In this document: positions 1-10,555 of the stretch, piece by piece
Layout of the letters: every line of letters begins with the position of its first letter
Numbering within the stretch: the first letter of the stretch is position 1
From: Cyanophora paradoxa
Taxonomy: Eukaryota; Glaucocystophyceae; Cyanophorales; Cyanophoraceae
DNA length: 64,000 nt
Reading direction: 5' to 3'
Assembly: GCA_004431415.1 (NCBI GenBank)
Contig: QPMI01000689.1
Coordinates: 1 to 64,000, forward strand
Program-made: the position numbers and the translations under genes
Notes under the pieces: model-generated
What the model was told of the DNA's origin: nothing
What the model saw: the letters and a program-made list of their open reading frames with translations, nothing else
Databases searched by the model: none

Positions 1-1316
1 ACGTCGACCTTGCCCATGGCGCCGAGCTCGAGCTTCAAGCCTCAAGGCCTACAATTGCAAGCCCTTGAATTCGAAGCTAACGCTGCCAGGCTGCCTTGGA
101 CGACGGTTTTCTTGAGGTTTAGATATAGTATCATATAGAAGCTTATGCACGCGTACGCAGTCTAGTAACGCAGAACGCGGCGCGCTTCCGAAGTTCCGAA
201 GTTCGAATTAATTCCTGCCAGAGTCGACGACTCGACGTACTACTCCGAGGGCCCGAGGGCCGAGACTCGCGGCCGAGTACGGACTCCGGAGTCTACGTAT
301 ACCGTAGTACGTGCGGCGGTGGGCCGCGGGCCGCGCGCCGCGGCCCGCGGCCCGGCGCGCGCGGCGCGCGTACTCGCGACTCAGAGTCGCGAGTCGCGAT
401 CGTGGCCATGGCCGCCCTCATGATCACTGCAGTGACAGTGCAGTCTGCAGCTGAGTCGCCGACTACTAGTACCCAAGTTCAACGGTTGCGAGTTCATGGC
501 ACTTGCCGCAGGCATGGCATGGCCCGATCGAATATTTTCTGCTGGGAATCATGGCACCGGTTTTTCATCATTTTTTATGACGCCGTGACGCGTATGAGCC
601 GGCGTATCTTCTCAGCCCGTCCAGAAACTTAGACCAGCCCGGGTACCGGATCAGCGTGAAGATGAATCGGAAATTCAGCCTCCCTCGACCTCAGCTAGCG
701 CTGCAGGATGCCTGCTGGCAGGCTGCTGCTTGTGCGCATACCACTGATGATACCGGTATCAGTACTGGATCCGCCGGGCCGCGGAGGCTCGAGCAGGCTA
801 CAGCTGCTGGCACCGGGCAGCGCCGCAGCGGTACTGTTTAGCGGGACGGCCCGGGCCGGCGGGGCGCCGGCAGGCTCTTCGGATTCGCCGGCGCTGCAGC
901 TGGCCATGGCCATGGGCGGGCCGCGGCCGGGGCGGGCCGGGCTTGGGGCCTTGGGCCAGCAGGGGCCGAGGGCCGGATCTAGATATTCTGACTGTTGATC
1001 GAGGGGCCGGCCGCCGGGCGCCGGGACTCGGGAGCGCTTGAGAGGGCTTACGCGGTGGCCAATGGCCAGTGGCACGATCGAAGTGGCCGGCGGGAGGGCG
1101 CAGGCCGACGTCGGGGGACCGCATGAACTGCAGCATGCGGCGATGCATATGAATGCGCGCCGACCATGAGGAGCGGCCACATGAAGGTGGAATTCGAAAG
1201 GAAGCGGCGAGTGGGCCGCCGGGCCTGGGGCCGCCGGCAGCGGCCTCAGCGGATCCGGAGGGGTGGGCGTGGGGGGTGGGTGGGGTGGGGGGTGGGGGGG
1301 GGGGGGGGGGGGGGGG
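1..1316. other. No recognisable gene; palindrome-rich GC DNA
   Basis: I see no convincing gene here. Positions 300-400 are almost pure G/C with overlapping palindromes built from CGCGCC and GCGGCCGC-like words, and 1-300 contains many short self-complementary steps. Open frames in this stretch have no intron signals, no domain and biased composition. From about 1,260 to 1,316 there is a G-run that on the minus strand is the poly-C tail of the decayed exon next door. Confidence 0.5.
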
Positions 1317-1864
1317 CAGGCCGAGGAGGTCGGCGAGGTGGCAGCCGCCGGGCCGGGCGAGCAGCCGCGCCGCCCGCGCCATCTCCTTCTGCAGGCGCCC
1401 CTGCGTCTCCCGCTCCAGCGTCCGCGCCACGTCCACGTCCACCTGCGGGGGGGAGGGCGTGGGGGAGGAGGGGTTGGGGCGGGGGGGGGGGGTACCTCGA
1501 AGGGGTCGGGGACGGCGAGGCGCCAGCTGGGGTACCGGTTCGGCGCGAATCGGCTCTTCTCAAAGAAGCCGCCGATCGCGAGCCGCACGCTCGCGACGTA
1601 CTGCGCGCGGGGTACGATGAGAGCCGGCGCCGTGCGCGCGGAGATGGGGAGAAAGGAGGGGGTAGACCTGCCTTGGTGTGGCTGAAATTAAAGGGCCCTG
1701 CCCCGAGTAGCACGCAAAGACCTCCGCCTGCGGAGAGAATCAGGATCCAGCGTGGGGCGGGCCGGGGGTACGGGGCGGGACTCCCGGTGACTCGCCTGCA
1801 GGAGCGCCAGGCCGCTGTACCCGTCCACTTCGGGCCCCCTGTGGGCGAGCCACGCCCCCACCAT
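1317..1864 (-). pseudogene. Partial copy of terminal nucleotidyltransferase 3' exons
   Basis: Four minus-strand blocks match, in order, exons of the plus-strand nucleotidyltransferase gene at 30.6-33.6 kb: 1864-1796 (MVGAWLAHRGPEVDGY), about 1719-1672 (FACYSGQGPFNF), about 1597-1493 (FFEKSRFAPNRYPSWRLAV) and 1445-1317 (ETQGRLQKEMARAARLL). Intron positions and their poly-C-rich sequences are kept too, so this is a DNA-level duplication and not a retrocopy. The catalytic exons (GS..DLD region) are missing upstream, and downstream the similarity ends in a C-run. Substitutions are mostly conservative. It could be a recent fragment still under weak constraint, but without the active site it should not be a working enzyme. 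Confidence 0.75.
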
Positions 1865-2192
1865 CTGTGCCGAGACGATCCTGGGGGGAAGGGGAGAGGG
1901 GCGGAGACGGGGGGGGGGGGGGGGGGCGTGTGTTGAGGGGCCTCGCGGGAAGCTTAAGCGAAGGGACGAAGGGGGGTGAAGGGAGGGGGAATTCGGGGAG
2001 ATTGAAGCCTAGTAAGTGCCGGGAACTTCAATCTGTAGCCCCCCTCGCTGGCCCCGGTGCGATCCCCCCTCGGGCTCCAGTGATTACTCAGCAATTCGAA
2101 CATAACGGGCGGCTCTAGACCGGTACCCAGGCACGTCAGCCATGGCGCTAGGGACTGGGCGCATTCGGGAGGCCTAAAGACAGCCTGGCTGC
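1865..2192. other. Intergenic spacer
   Basis: A G-homopolymer at about 1,911-1,926 and unstructured GC-rich DNA lie between the duplicated nucleotidyltransferase exons and the 3' end of the zinc-knuckle gene. No gene is seen. Confidence 0.5.
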
Positions 2193-3660
2193 CTAGTCCG
2201 ACCCGCTGCCCGACTTGCGGCCCTTCTTCTTGCTGTGCTTCTTGCGCTTCTTCTTGTCCTTGCGCCGCTTGCGCTTCTTGCGGTCCTCCTCGCTAGAGCT
2301 GCTGGAGCTGCTGCTGCTGCTGCTGGAGCTGTCGCTGTCGCTGCCCGAGGAGCGCCGGCTACGCTTCTTCTTCTTCTTCTTCTTGTCCTTCTCCTCCTTC
2401 CGGTCCCTGCTCTTGTCTGTCCGGCCGGCCGCGAACGACGACGGTCAGGCGGGCGGCCCGGGCGCCGGCGCGGGCGGGCGGGCGGGCGGGCGGGGGCGTA
2501 CCCCTTCCCTTGGAAGACTTCTCGTCTCTCTCGCCCCGAGACTTCGATTCGGCGGGCCGGTCCGCCTCGGCAGCGCTCCTGGCGAGTGCGTTGCGAGTGA
2601 GGAGGCGCGCAGAGGCGCGAGAGCGTTCATTCGGGCCCCGCGAACCTGCCGCGGTCGTCCGACCTCGAAGCCACCTCGCGCCGCTCCTCGCGCCCTCCGT
2701 CCCGATCGTCGCGGCGGCTCCGCTCACGCTCCCGATCCCGATCTGCACCGCCGCGTAAGGGCCCGGGACAGGGCGGGGCGGGGCGGGGCGGGGGCGGGCT
2801 CTAGGCCTCACCAGAGCGGTCTCTGTCGTCGTCGCGGCGCCTGTCGCGGTCGCCATCGCGCTCCCGCTCCCGCTCGCGCTCGCGATCCCGATCGCGGTCA
2901 CGCTCCCGGTCACGATCCCGATCCCGGTCCCGCTCGCGGTCCCGCTCGCGGTCCTTGTCTCGATCGCTGCGGGCGGCCGGCGGGGCGCGAGACGGAGGCA
3001 GCTCCTTCTTCCGTGCGGCTGCTCGAAACGAAGAAATGAGCAGTGAGATCGGAGTGGTATCCCGCGCGGCAGGAAATGGCAGAGGAGAGCCTGCAGAAGA
3101 GGAGGGAATGGCGCACCCGCCGCGGACGCGTCCGACTCGCTGTCGCTGCTCGACGAAGACGAGTCCTCGGAGTCAGATTCCGAGCTGGTGCTAGAAACTG
3201 AGGCAGCCTCGTCGCCGCTCTGCGGCTTCTGCACGACGGGCTTCAGGTGGTTCCGGCACTGGAACGTGAGGTGGCCAACTGCGCGCACGCGCGGTCATTC
3301 AGTGATCGGAGCAGGCGTTCGCATTGCTCATTGGGGCTCGCGCGACGCATGGCGGACCTCCGCCGCATTTCTTGCAGGTGGAGCGATTTGCGGCGTTCGG
3401 GTCCTTGGTCCCGCTCAGGCGCACGAGCTCAAGGAGTGCCTTCTGATTCTCGTACACGTTTCCAGCGCCGCTGTCCTCCTGTTTCCCCGCCGCGTACGGA
3501 TCGTAGCCGATCGCAGTTTGCTGCGGGCAATCGTCTGTCAGCGCAGCGCAGCGTGGATAGAAGGAAACACACAGCGACTCTCACCCAAATTCCGTGCGTC
3601 TGGAGTGCCGCCGACGAGTGCACGCCTGCGGAAAGCGAGGCGTCAGATGTGCCGGTTCTA
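2193..3660 (-). CDS. SREK1IP1-like zinc-knuckle splicing-associated protein
   Basis: Spliced minus-strand gene. An exon at about 3,525-3,375 encodes AIGYDPYAAGKQEDSG and ends in the zinc-knuckle start CKKCGG. After an intron (GTCCGC...CGCAG) the next exon continues VGHLTFQCRN, which gives one CX2CX4HX4C knuckle. This is the arrangement in SREK1-interacting protein 1 (P18SRP). Then come a Ser/Asp/Glu stretch (SSTSSESDSEDSSSS), RD/RE dipeptide runs at 2,985-2,820 and 2,750-2,640, and a Lys/Ser-rich tail (KKKKKKRSRRSSGSDSDSS) ending with a TAG at 2195-2193. Proteins of this class bind SR-type splicing factors in the nucleus. The 5' end is uncertain: an exon ending THGIW lies at about 3,613-3,578, and the true ATG may be further up. 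It is divergent from the RRM gene at 3,814, with about 150 bp between them. Confidence 0.7.
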
Positions 3661-3813
3661 GAAGCCGCGGGGTTACTGGATGGGAGCGAGAGAGGAGCGC
3701 GGACGCACGGTTGCCCTCTGGCATACGCATTTTCGCGTTTTCGAGGCTAAGGCCTGCAGCCTCTGAAGTGCGGCCGTACCCTCCGACCAGAGAAAAAAGC
3801 CCACAACCGGCGA

Positions 3814-6800
3814 ATGTACGGCGCGCCAGGAGGTCCGGGCGGAGGGCCTCCCGGTTACATGTGCGTTCTCCGGCCTCGAGCCGCTATGGCCCTCGCGCTC
3901 ACGCGCGATCGCCGCAGAAAGGGGAAGCGGCCCGCGGATGGCCCGCCGCCGCGCTACGATGGCGGCTACGGAGGACCTCCCTACGGTGGAGCTCCTCCTC
4001 CGCCGAACGTCCCTCCCCCCGCGTACGGCCCTGGCTACCAAAACAGCCAGCAGCAGCCGCCCCAGAAGCGAGCTCGGACCGGCCCGCCCGCCGCCGCGGG
4101 GCCGGAGCCCACGCCATCAAAGGTGTTGCACGTGCGAAATCTGCCTGCGAACTGCACGGAGCAGGAGATCGGGCAGTTCATCGGGCAGTTCGGGACCGTG
4201 GTGACGATCCTCGTGCTCCGCGGCAAAAACCAGGGTGCGCCGCGTTTCGACTCACCGCGCGTGGTTGTTGGCCTAATCCGAGCGCGCAGCGTTCGTCGAG
4301 ATGACCGACGTGGAGACGGCCCGCTATGTGTACGACTACCATCGGAACCAGCGCGGCTCGATTCGGTGCGGCGATCGGGGATTCTCTCGCACCCCTTTCT
4401 GACCCCTCTGCAGCGGACAGCACGTGTACTTCGGTTTCTCCGAACGAGACTCGATCTCCATCCCGGCCCAGCACGCGAAGGTCCGTCTGCACGGCGAAGC
4501 GCCGGTGTGCGTTCCCTGCGCCGACCTTCCGCGCTGTCCGCAGGAGGCGGAAAGGCCGTGCCGCACGCTGCTCGTGTCGGTGTCGAATTTGAAATACCCG
4601 GTGACGATCGACGCGCTCTACCAGGTCTTCCAGAAGTTCGGCTACGTGCAGCGCATCGTGCAGTTCACGCGCGCCGGTGAGGCCTCTCGCACCTCGCTTC
4701 CGGGTTCTTTCTCGGCTTCGCTTCGTTCATTCATTCGGCGTCGCGCATTTCTTTTCCTCATTTCCGGTCCCCTTTTCTCTTCCACCTGGGCGTCTCGACT
4801 TTCGCTTTCCATCTTCAGGCGAGTACCATGCTCTCATTCAGTTTGCTGATATCAACGCCGCGACTGAGGCAAAGTCGGTCCGTTCTCTTCGTTCTCTTTC
4901 CGGGCGCCGAGCGCCCCTTTCCCCCCCAGCCTGCACGTCGACACGAGAACTCTTGAGCGTAGCTTGCGGTGACGTGTAAGCTGTGTTCTAGCGGTTTAGC
5001 TAGCGCGTAGACTTCGCAGCTATTGCAGTAGCTCGTCGGCAGCGTTCTCTTCCCGCCTGCGCCGAGCTCGGCCGCCCGCGCCCCTCGCTCTGACGCCGGC
5101 TCCAGAAAATCGACGGGCAGAACATCTACACCGGATGCTGCACGCTGAAGATTAGCTTCGCGTCCTTCGCTTTCGTCCATGTCCGGTACGACTCGGAGTC
5201 CCAGCGGTGCGCGCCGCCCCCGCCACTCGCCGCCGTTCCCCGCCGCCGGCCTCGGGCCTCACCTCCCGCGCAGGGACTACGCCAGGCAAGGGGAGCCGTA
5301 CGGCCCGCCGCCCGGCGCCGACCCCGCCAGTGCGCCTGCCCTCGCTCGCTCGCTCGCCCGGATTCCGACGCTCGCCCCGCCCGCAGGCTTCCTGGCTGTG
5401 ACCGCGGCCTCCATGCCCGGAGTGCTCTCGCCGGACCCCCAGATCCAGGCGGCCCAGATCGCCGCCGCCACCCAGGCCGTCCGCCACGCCCTCAACAGTG
5501 CGTCCCTTCCGCCGTTCCTCCGCCCGTCTCCGCCGCGCGCGTCCGACCTTGTTCGTGTGCTCAGCGATGGGCGGCGGCGCGCCTCCTCCCCCTCCCCCGC
5601 CGCACGGCGGCCCGCACCCCCCGCCGCCCCCCCACTACCACGGCCACGGCCCCCCTCCGCCCCCGCACCACGGCCACGGCTACCCCCCTCCCCCGCCTCC
5701 GCAGCCCTACTACCCCCCTCCGCACGCCCCTCCCCCGCCCTACGGCCCGCCTCCCCCGGGGTACGGCCCGCCGCCGCCGGGCCCGCCGGGCTACCACCCC
5801 GGGAGCGGCATCGCGGCGCCCGTCACCACGGGCGCTGGCTGCGTTCTCCTCATCAACAACCTGCCCCGAAACGTGAGCGGAGCGCAGCGCCCCTTCCGCC
5901 CTTCCGTTCGCCCGCCAACCTTTTCGGGGCACGCGCGCAGGCCGGCGTGAACCCGGATCAAATCTCGACGCTCTTCGGCGTGTACGGGGACGTCATGCGC
6001 GTCAAGATCCTCTTCTCCAACCCCGAGTCGGCCCTCGTCCAGATGGCCAACTCCCAGCAAGCGTGCGCTCGCCTCTTTGAACTGAAGTCTAGAATCGCGG
6101 GGACACGGGCGCGGGCACTGGCCCGGCGGGCTCTCATAGTGATGATCGGTGATATATCTTAGGACACCTTCGGACGCGGACTGCCCTCCGCGGGTGAGAT
6201 GAAATCGCCCCAGTCTGATCGAGAGAGCGCGCGCGCCCCGCGCGCCGTCCCCCGCCCCGCCCCGCCCCGCCGCTCCTCTTCTCGCCGGCGCAGCGCGTGA
6301 CCTCTACCCCGCCCGCCGGCCCCGCGCAGGGAGGTGGCGCGGCAGCACCTGGACGGCGTACCCGTCTACGGCAACCGCGTCAAGGTCTCCCTCTCGAAGC
6401 ACCGCGAAGTCTCCCTGCCGAAGCCGGGCCAGCCCGACTACGTGCGCCCGCGCGCGGCCCTCGAGCCCGACCGACCGGCCGCCCCGCCCCGCCCCGCCCG
6501 GCCTCACGGGAGCCGCGCGCGCACGCAGGAGCACCAGCACCTCACGAAGGACTTCTCGAGCAGCACCCTGCACCGCTTCAAGCAGCCCGGCTCCAAGAAC
6601 TACAGCAACATCTGGTGCGGCGGTGTCCTGCCTACCCGGCGTAGCCTATAGCTGAGCTGTGGTGCGGGCAGCCCGCCGAGCGCCGGGCTGCACGTCTCGA
6701 ACATCGCGACGGGGGCGACGGAGGAGGAGATCAAGGGCCTCTTCGCGCGGCACGGGCGCATCGTCAGCTTCCGCTTCATGAAGTGCGTCGGGTTCGGCTC

Positions 6801-8747
6801 CGCGCGGGCCCGTTTTCCTCGTTTCGGGTTTCGGGTTTCGGGCGGGGCGTGCGGGCGGGCCTTGGGTTTGGGTTGGGCCTCTCGAGCACGCGCCCGGTCA
6901 GTGATGATCGGTGACATATCTTAGGACACCTTCGGACGCGGATTGCCCTCCGCGGGTGAGATGGAATCGCCCCAGTCTGATCCGAGCGCGTGCTTTTTAT
7001 CCTTAGCAAGGATAGGTGGCTTTTCTCTAAATCTCTAGGCCGGGTGCTCATTCAGTGATGATCGGTGACATATCTTAGGACACCTTCGGACGCGGATTGC
7101 CCTCCGCGGGTGAGATGGAATCGCCCCAGTCTGATCTCTGAGCACGCTTTTTCTATAGTGGGACTAGATGGCTTTTCTCTAAATCTCTAGGCCGGGTGCT
7201 CATTCAGTGATGATCGGTGACATATCTTAGGACACCTTCGGACGCGGATTGCCCTCCGCGGGTGAGATGGAATCGCCCCAGTCTGATCTCTGAGCACGCT
7301 TTTTCTATAGTGGGGCTAGATGGCTTTTCTCTAAATCTCTAGGCCGGGTGCTCATTCAGTGATGATCGGTGACATATCTTAGGACACCTTCGGACGCGGA
7401 TTGCCCTCCGCGGGTGAGATGGAATCGCCCCAGTCTGATCTCTGAGCACGCTTTTTCTATAGTGGGGCTAGATGGCTTTTCTCTAAATCTCTAGGCCGGG
7501 TGCTCATTCAGTGATGATCGGTGACATATCTTAGGACACCTTCGGACGCGGACTGCCCTCCGCGGGTGAGATGGAATCGCCCCAGTCTGATCATTGAGCA
7601 CATGCCTTCTTTGGGTTCTTTGGGCTTCCCGTTTCCCTCCTTTCCTACCGTCTCCTTGCGCCCCGCGATCTCTGGTCTCTCCACTGACCCCGCTCGCCTC
7701 CCCTTCCCCCCTTCGCAGGTCCGAGAAAAGGATGGCGCTGTTGACTATGGACAGCCTCTCGGCTGCCGTCGTTGCCCTGATCCACACGCGTGAGCCCCGC
7801 CCGCCCGCCCTCCCCGCTCGGACGGACCTGCGGGCGGGCGGGCCTCACCTGAGCGCCCCGCAGACAATGCGAGGATAGGGGACCTAAACCTCCGCGTTTC
7901 ATTCTCGAAGTCTACCCCCCCGGAGGCCCAGGGGCGCCCCCCCGGCGGCAGCGGCGGCGGCGGCGGGCCAGGCGGACCCCCGCCCTCCCAGGGGTACGGC
8001 GGCGGCGGACCCTCGCAGGGGTACGGCGGCGGCGGTCCACCCCCGCACGAGTACCGGAGCCCGCCCCCGCAAGCGTACAGCGGCGGCCCTCCCCCGCAGG
8101 GGTACAGCAGCGGCGGGCCCCCGCAGGGTTACAGCGGCGGCGGGCCTCCACAAGGGTACAGCAGCGGCGGGCCCCAGCAGGGGTACAGCAGCGGCGGGCC
8201 CCAGCAGGGGTACAGCGGCGGCTCGTCCCAGCAGGGGTACAGTGGCGGCCCGCCCCAGCAGGGGTACAGCGGCGGCCCGCCCCAGCAGGGGTACAGCAGC
8301 AGCGGGCCCCCGCGGGATTCCTACGGCGGCGGCGCCCCGCGGGAGCAGTACGGCGGAGGGGGCCGGGCCTCGCACTCCGGGGGCGGCGGCCGGCCTTCCG
8401 GGCCGCCCTCCGGGGGAGGCGGGGTCGGCGTCGTTTTGGCGGGATCGGGCAAGGGGCCCTGGCTCGGGGCTACCCCGGGCTCTTCTTCATCCCCCCCCTC
8501 GGCGAGCCCGGCACCGGCGCCGCCGCCGGCGCCGGCGCCCGCGCCGGTACCCCCCCGGGACCCTTACGCGGAGCGGAGGCGGGGTCGCGACGAGGACGAG
8601 GAGCGGGAGGAGCGGGAGGGACGGACGACGCCCGTACCCCAGCCCGGCGAGTTCCCGGACGAGTACGGGTCCCGCCAGACCCCGCCGCACGACGGGCCCG
8701 GCGAAGGGGGGTACCCGGACTACTCGGACGAGTACACGCCCTCTTAG
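3814..8747 (+). CDS. PTB/hnRNP-L-like protein with four RRMs and a QGY-repeat tail
   Basis: At least 12 exons. The start MYGAPGGPGGGPPGY is followed by a 57-nt in-frame intron (3861-3917). RRM1 starts at VLHVRNLPANCTEQEI (about 4,128), RRM2 at TLLVSVSNLKYPVTIDAL (about 4,565), then an H/P/Y/G linker (5,570-5,840), RRM3 at CVLLINNLPRN (5,840) and RRM4 at LHVSNIATGATEEEI (about 6,690). The RRM order and the weak RNP motifs fit the PTB/hnRNP-L family, which binds pyrimidine- or CA-rich RNA and controls splicing. Unlike PTB it ends in a long low-complexity domain: QGYGGG/QGYSGG repeats, then acidic and Pro-rich sequence, stop at 8745-8747. Visible introns include 4235-4289, 4366-4413, 4677-4818, 4869-5105 (GC-AG), 5207-5273, 6063-6329 and 6783-7718. 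The last two host snoRNA copies. Confidence 0.85.
6139..6218 (+). ncRNA. Box C/D snoRNA, copy 1
   Basis: An 80-nt unit begins with box C (GTGATGA) and ends with box D (CTGA). It lies alone in intron 6063-6329 of the RRM gene. Compared with the other copies it has a few substitutions (GATATATC for GACATATC, GACTG for GATTG, ATGAAATC for ATGGAATC). Both antisense stretches, CTTAGGACACCT and ATCGCCCCAGT, are intact. Excision from the spliced intron is the usual route for intronic C/D snoRNAs. Confidence 0.8.
6901..6980 (+). ncRNA. Box C/D snoRNA, copy 2
   Basis: Same 80-nt unit with box C GTGATGA and box D CTGA, the first of five copies in the 936-nt intron 6783-7718. The antisense element CTTAGGACACCT lies just upstream of a D'-like CGGA, and ATCGCCCCAGT lies directly upstream of box D. 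The flanks differ from those of copies 3-6. Confidence 0.85.
7055..7134 (+). ncRNA. Box C/D snoRNA, copy 3
   Basis: 80-nt C/D unit identical in its boxes and guides to copy 2. The flanks now carry the shared spacer (TCTAAATCTCTAGGCCGGG before it and CTCTGAGCACGC after it) that recurs with a 152-bp period in the following copies. Confidence 0.85.
7207..7286 (+). ncRNA. Box C/D snoRNA, copy 4
   Basis: 80-nt C/D unit, 152 bp from copy 3, with the same boxes, guide elements and spacer. Confidence 0.85.
7359..7438 (+). ncRNA. Box C/D snoRNA, copy 5
   Basis: 80-nt C/D unit, 152 bp from copy 4, essentially identical to it, including the spacer. Confidence 0.85.
7511..7590 (+). ncRNA. Box C/D snoRNA, copy 6
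   Basis: Last 80-nt C/D unit, 152 bp from copy 5. It shares the GACTG variant with copy 1. About 128 nt remain to the 3' splice site (CAG at 7716-7718), which allows splicing-dependent processing. Confidence 0.85.
7976..8320 (+). repeat. Coding repeat, QGYSGG/QGYSSGG units
   Basis: Roughly a dozen degenerate units of 21-30 bp encode QGY followed by Gly/Ser/Pro, in frame within the RRM gene. The protein is of the FUS/EWS prion-like type. A mirror open frame on the minus strand is a by-product. Confidence 0.8.
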
Positions 8748-8785
8748 TATTAGTAGTAGTAGTAGTAGCAACAGCAGAGAGGAGA

Positions 8786-10229
8786 TCAAATTCGATTTGC
8801 ACGCGGGCGAATCACAAGGCGAGGAGGAGCAGAGGGAGGAGGGCAAGGAGAAGGGCGGGGAGGCGTGCGGAGGCGGCGGCGTCGGAGGTCTTCGTCTCGG
8901 GCACTGCGGAGGGGCGAGGCGCGGCGAAGAATCGGTAGGCCGACATGCCGATTTTGATGGGCGCGCAAATATGCATTTGCTTGCGCACCGGTGGGGGCGA
9001 CGGCGATGGTGGCGGCGGCGGCCATGGGGCGGGCGGCCGGCGTCGGGGCCAGGACTGCGCGCGGGGGCGGGCGGCGCTCAGGGAAAGAAGAGGCGGGTAC
9101 AGCGGTACACAGCGGCGGGGTACCGGAGTACGCGATGGAGTGGCGGATCTGGACGCCCGTCTGGATCTTCTGCCACAGGGGCGCCGTGTACGAGGCCTGC
9201 GGAGGGGGGTACGGGGTCAACGCGGGCTCAAGAGGGGGGTATAGCGAGGGCAAGGGGGGTACCTGCTCGGTCATGGAGCGGGTCATGGCGTAGTGGGAGG
9301 GGTCGTTCACGACGGCGACGCTCTCGCCGGCGTCCAGGGGGCAGCTGTGGAGGAAGAGGGTCGGATCCGAAGGCTTCGCCTTGGCTGCCGGCCCGCGTGA
9401 GAAGGAGCAGGGGGGGGGGAGGGGGGGGGGAAAGGGGTGGGGGGGGTGGGGGCGAGCGCACAGAAGACGACGCAGAAGTCGGCGCCCGGGGCGACGGAGA
9501 AGCTGGAGGGGAAGGAGACGGTGAAGTCGCGCCCGGGAGTGGAGGCCGACTCCAGCGGCGCGGAGACCTGCTCGGCGCCGGGCGCGCCGCCCACGAGGCT
9601 GTTCAGGTTGGGCGTGACCGCGCCCGACCCGTCCCGCGCCCCCGTCTGCGGGGGAGGATCAGGGCACAGAAACGCTCAGCGGCGGCCGCGGCCCGGCGAG
9701 CGCAGAGCCAAAGCGAGAGGCGCGCAAGCACCACGACGCGGACGGTGAAGGTCTGGCCGGCGGCGAAGGCCCCGTACCGGGCCGTGACGCTGTCGATGCG
9801 GATGGCGGTCGAGTTAACGTTGCGGTAGCACGCGCCGATGTGCTGCACGAAGGCCAGGTGCTGGAAGTCCGAGGGGCAGTCTCTCGGCGAGAGCGCGTCG
9901 TACGTGCCGCGCCCGATGGTCGCTGCTGCAGTGCGAGCGTGAGTGGCCATGGTTGGAGCGGCGGTTGCATTGGCCATGGGGGCCAAGCAGCCTGTGGCCT
10001 GGGCGGCGCTTATAGCTAAGATGTAGAGGCAATCGCTGGCACTGGCTATTGGTCGCTATATCGTTTGGCGAGGCCAGCGCGCGAAGGCTGGCGCTAGCCT
10101 AGTAGGCGGCAAGCAGCGGGCCGTTAGCGAGACGCCGGCAGCGCGGGTCGCACCCTGGGCGCTCGTCGAAACGAGGACAACAGCGAAGACGAACGCCGCC
10201 AAGGCGTGGCCGAGCTTGGAGCGAATCAT
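8786..10229 (-). CDS. Predicted secreted or lumenal protein, unknown family
   Basis: Exon 1 (10229-10154) starts MIRSKLGHALAAFVFAVVL and continues VSTSAQG, a typical signal peptide (positive start, hydrophobic core, small residues before the cut), followed by a GTGCGA 5' splice site. Later exons give TIGRGTYDALSPRDCPSDF with an NST sequon and paired Cys (about 9,930-9,745), a block with TPNLNSLVGGAPGAEQ (about 9,640-9,455), a block with LFLHSCPLDAGESVAVVND (about 9,390-9,270) and SYTAPLWQKIQTGVQIRHS (about 9,200-9,130). The last frame runs to a stop at 8786. Several blocks look like beta-rich extracellular sequence, but I recognise no family. Exon joins are partly guessed, and the C-terminal Arg/Pro-rich end may be untranslated. 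It converges on the RRM gene. Confidence 0.5.
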
Positions 10230-10555
10230 GGTCGGAGCTCGATCGGGATCGGGCCTCTCCACGAGTTCCAGACAACGAGCTGGGCGCTTCGAGCGGCCGG
10301 GAACGCCGCGACTGCAACGCGGATCGCTTGGCCTCCTGACTACGTACCCCTCTCCAGCCACAGCGGCACAGCCTGCCACAGCTGCAGGCCCAACTGTGGC
10401 CTAACAGTCGACCCAACTGCGCCTCGGCGGCCCAAGCTCGCTTCGATTCCGCAGTCTCTTGCAGTTTCGCCGGACGGAATCAGAGGGACGGATACGTGTA
10501 CGTATCGCCGCCGGCCGCGGGACCGATCACCGGAACGACTTCGACTGAATGAGCG
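10230..10555. other. Divergent intergenic region
   Basis: 326 bp between the start of the secreted-protein gene (minus) and the TIR gene (plus). It presumably holds both promoters. No clear TATA box or repeat was seen. Confidence 0.4.

Larger units (their letters stand above)
6901..7590 (+). repeat. Tandem array of five snoRNA units
   Basis: Five units spaced 154, 152, 152 and 152 bp. The repeat includes spacer as well as RNA, so it grew by unequal exchange or tandem duplication inside one intron. Confidence 0.9.

Noticed and set aside
402-632. 76-codon open frame near the left edge
   Set aside because: No family resemblance, no flanking gene structure and random-looking composition.
6901-7590. 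CRISPR-like regular array
   Set aside because: Units are 152 bp with conserved spacers and carry C/D boxes; repeats and spacers are both alike, and the array lies in a eukaryotic intron.
7899-8375. Minus-strand alanine/valine-rich open frame
   Set aside because: It is the antisense of the QGY repeats of the RRM gene and has no splice or start context.
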